A stretch of DNA of 64,000 bases from Mytilus edulis. Its lineage: Eukaryota; Mollusca; Bivalvia; Mytilida; Mytilidae. Below are positions 61,110-64,000 of this stretch, piece by piece. Position 1 is the stretch's first letter. Every line of letters starts with the position of its first letter. Below the pieces are notes generated by a model. The model was given only the letters and a program-made list of their open reading frames with translations. It was not told where the DNA came from and searched no databases. The position numbers and the translations under genes were made by a program. Location of the stretch: contig NC_092344.1 in NCBI RefSeq assembly GCF_963676685.1, positions 90,426,749 to 90,490,748 on the forward strand. The letters are read 5' to 3'.

Positions 61110-61595
61110 GTATTGTAGTCCTGTAATATTATGTTGTCATTTCAATGTTATATTTAACTTTGCCATTAAAGTGCGAGGTTTGGCATGCCACAAAACCAGG
61201 TTCAACCCACCACTTTTATTCCCCCTTTAAAAGTGTCCTGTACCAAGTCAGGTAGATGGCCATTGTTATATTATTGTTCGTTTCTGTGTGTGTTGCATTT
61301 TAACGTTGAGTCGTTTGTGTTTTCTCTTATTTTGAGAAATTGAGATAAGACGTGGCACGGTACTTGTCTATCCCAAATTCATGTATTTGGTTTTCATGTT
61401 ATATTTGTTATTCTCGTGGTGTTTTGTCTGATGCTTGGTCCGTTTCTGTGTGTGTTACGTTTCGGTGTTATGTCGTTGTTCTCCTCTTATATTTAATGCG
61501 TTTCCCTCGGTTTTAGTTTGTTACCCCGATTTTGTTTTTTGTCCATGGATTTATGAGTTTTGAACAGCGGTATACTACTGTTGCCTTTATTTAAA
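61110..61595 (+). repeat. Dispersed repeat family B, copy 2
   Basis: Full-length match to 25330-25730, with about 80 bp more in the middle, where the GTTCGTTTCTGTGTGTGTTG word is repeated (61278 and 61438). Confidence 0.85.
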
Positions 61596-62319
61596 TATAA
61601 CCCGAAGAACAATAACTATAATATTGTGAGAAATTTAAGAAACATGTGTTGAGCTATTCACATTATTCAACGATTGGCAATAAATATGTGTGTATAATCT
61701 CAGAATCATGCTAATGCGGGCATACTTAAACACAGGTTTCATAATCACTAACTAGATAAAGTTGAACACATGTATGATCTCTCATCGTATTTGTCTGGTT
61801 AAATTCCGTTGATTTGGGAATTTACTAGAAGTAGGTGTCATTGCTTGTGAACTCCACGTTCAAATAATTTGTCAGTGCTATAGTTTTGGATTAGAGTGAA
61901 AAGTTTAGAAAGAAAGATTTACGATATATTGAGTTTATAGATATTTTTCTAATGTATGTAGCTTAAGGGTTTGGTTTACTTGCTAGCTTTGTATGTATAA
62001 ATGTTTGTTCAGCATTGTAATTGAGATCGACATATGCAATCAGTAGATAGGCAGGCCATCAACGTGTATAATATTATTGGATGCTTGAGGAAACATTCAT
62101 ACTACAAAGCAATCAAGCCAATAAAACCTTTTAACTACATGCATTAGAAAAAAAGAAAGACATACTGCCCAATGAACATGTGTTCTTTAATTGTTATGAT
62201 GTCCTTTTGTTCGCATTTAGGTTTATATAAGACTTGAATGTGTATTTTGTTTTTAGCCTTTTTAATATATGATTTCCACTCTATAAATAAAGTATTGAAG
62301 TGTTTCTACGGGTCAACAC

Positions 62320-62720
62320 ATATATTTTTGGTATATTTGATTGTCGAAATACGCATCTGGTACCGATATATGAGTATCGGTTACGCTATTTCTATCACTG
62401 GGTCGTGGTCTCTGCTGGCGGAATGATAGGCCCATAGGGTATCACCAGCACATTAGCCAGCACTTCGGTACTGGAATGAAAATACGGATTTTGTGTTACT
62501 AAAATTTGCTGTTACAAAATTTGAACATTATTTAAAATAAAGGAATGCATCTCCATCAAGCACGAGAACTGATTTTTTTGACCGACTTGGGCTATACATT
62601 TTGTCCTTTTTGGTTATAGCTCTTCATCTTTTTTATAAGCTTCGGATTTTCAAATATTTTTGATATAATAAATTGTTGAAATGCGCATTTGGTGCGGAAA
62701 ATTGGTACCGTTTACATTAT
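62320..62720 (-). repeat. Dispersed repeat family E, copy 2
   Basis: Reverse-complement match to 48040-48290 in its right part (AGCTCTTCATCTTTT, GCGCATTTGGTGC). The left part repeats the same edge word (TGTCGAAATACGCATCTGGT), so two copies may be joined. Small frames across it are not genes. Confidence 0.65.
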
Positions 62721-63860
62721 CATAATCCATTTTTTTGGTTTTGATCATGACTGAAGAGGTGTTAATTGAAAGTTTCAGTAATGTGTTCTCGTCAGTACAC
62801 ATATCTGTCTTTATGAAATGTAAATTGAATAATAGCAAAACATACATAACATGATTCGAATCCAAATTGTTTCAGGAATGTGATACTAAAAAGGAATATA
62901 ATTTAAAATGGTGTTTGAGCTTTCTTAACCTTTTCCATGAACGTGCATAATGAAAGTTATTCTAGTGTCCGTTTATTTTTTAAAACATATTTTCCGACAA
63001 GCAGAGACGCATTTACGATTTGCTTACGCACTCTGCTGTTTTCTTCTACAGGTGCAATCTTACTGTGCCATTAATTTCATGTGTAATCTGTCACCTTCCA
63101 TTACCTTGGTCTCAATCCAGTTGAAGTTCATAATCACCATGGCCTCGTCTATTTTTACTGGAACTTATTAAGGTTCTACTTACTTTGGTCAAATGTCTTT
63201 ATTCAAGTGTGTAAACAACTCAAAAACCTTTAATGGTTTGTTATAATTGCTACCAATTTCCAACCTCCAATTTTACATTTTCAAATAATTTATCTTTTTT
63301 GACTGGTTTAACTGATAACTGCAAGCATTTCTGATGAATGTTAATCCATAAATGTAATCTAACATAGCAAACTAAAAGCGTTGAACATGCATGATTCACT
63401 GCTTTAATGTATATATCATTGTGTCTTTTTTTTGGTTTGCTTTTTTGCCTATATATATCTTAAAATGTTCCAATGCGTGTCCCAAGTATATATGTCAATA
63501 TAAACATATTTGTTTTGCAACCTCCTGAATATGTTCCAATTTCATATTCCTCATTTCAAAATGCAAATTAGGCCATTACATTATTTTAGTATTTTTTTAA
63601 ATGTCGAATTTATTCTTTTAGAATTTAAACTGTAATCTCTGAATTATTGACTTTAATCGTGAAATAATGAACTTTGCTCTTGATATTTGTATCATAAATC
63701 TCATTCATTATTAACTCAAATCATCTATTTTTATTTTTTTAAATTTCACTAAGCAGTCATTTTCGGAAACAGTTTTTTTAAGACAAATACCAAAAAACTT
63801 TAGATTTCAAAAACATGGTGATTTAAATTTGGAAATTTGGCAAATTTCTTAGAAAAGGGG
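62721..63860. other. Intergenic, no gene seen
   Basis: AT-rich DNA; the 73-codon frame at 62950-63171 has no recognisable feature. Confidence 0.5.
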
Positions 63861-64000
63861 GGCGAAAGATACTAGAGAGACATCTAAACTCATAGATAAA
63901 AAACAAACTGACACCATGGCTAAAAAAGAAAAAAAAACCAAACAGACAAACAAATACTAGTACACAAAGACACAACATAGAAAACTAAAGACTAAGCAAC
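63861..64000 (+). repeat. Dispersed repeat family D, copy 2, cut by the window end
   Basis: Same orientation as 50091-50300, with matches such as ACACAACATAGAAAACTAAA near the right edge. Confidence 0.75.

Overview
This is eukaryotic, strongly AT-rich, intron-bearing DNA, and it looks like a bivalve mollusc genome, most likely a mussel (Mytilus group). That assignment rests on split genes with animal-type GT/AG introns, a gamma-COP gene of animal type, secreted fasciclin-domain genes, and several dispersed repeat families that I recognise from memory as common in mussel sequence. No database search was possible. There are no bacterial operons, CRISPR arrays, rRNA or tRNA genes that I can support.

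Layout. (1) 1-19970, plus strand: the last 19 coding exons (741 residues and stop) of the gene for coatomer subunit gamma (COPG). The first ~130 residues lie upstream of the window. Its introns are full of mobile DNA: a Helentron-like element (1325-2136), a 1.26-kb foldback (3216-4479), a TTAA-ended element (7066-7499), a pogo-like element (8936-10319), and a 5.6-kb intron (13327-18970) holding a duplicated unit, a second Helentron-like family and a 38-bp minisatellite. (2) 19971-30370: intergenic, with repeats and a second copy of the Helentron-like element (23006-24821). (3) 30601-36790, minus strand: a complete five-exon gene for a 386-residue protein I do not recognise. It has a basic patch, a long acidic region and a C-terminal CCTIL prenylation-type motif. 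A 1.3-kb element with 36-bp perfect inverted ends sits 71 bp upstream of its ATG. (4) 40371-48794 and 54830-60187, minus strand: two tandem paralogues (286 and 281 residues), each a signal peptide plus two FAS1 (fasciclin) domains. Both have six coding exons with identical intron phases and a related promoter. (5) 50385-53400, between the paralogues: a decayed Penelope-like retroelement split by a much fresher 5'-truncated LINE with a 12-bp target duplication. (6) 60281-64000: intergenic, dispersed repeats only.

The genes do not form a pathway. COPG is a housekeeping subunit of the COPI vesicle coat. The FAS1 pair encodes secreted adhesion-type proteins. The acidic CCTIL protein is of unknown function. 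The most unusual material is the mobile DNA: two Helentron-like non-autonomous families with a matching architecture, one with an internal empty site for comparison; a palindrome-array element next to a promoter; and a nested retroelement pair. Exon boundaries were placed by hand from reading frame, splice consensus and family similarity. All intron phases agree across each gene model, which is strong internal support.
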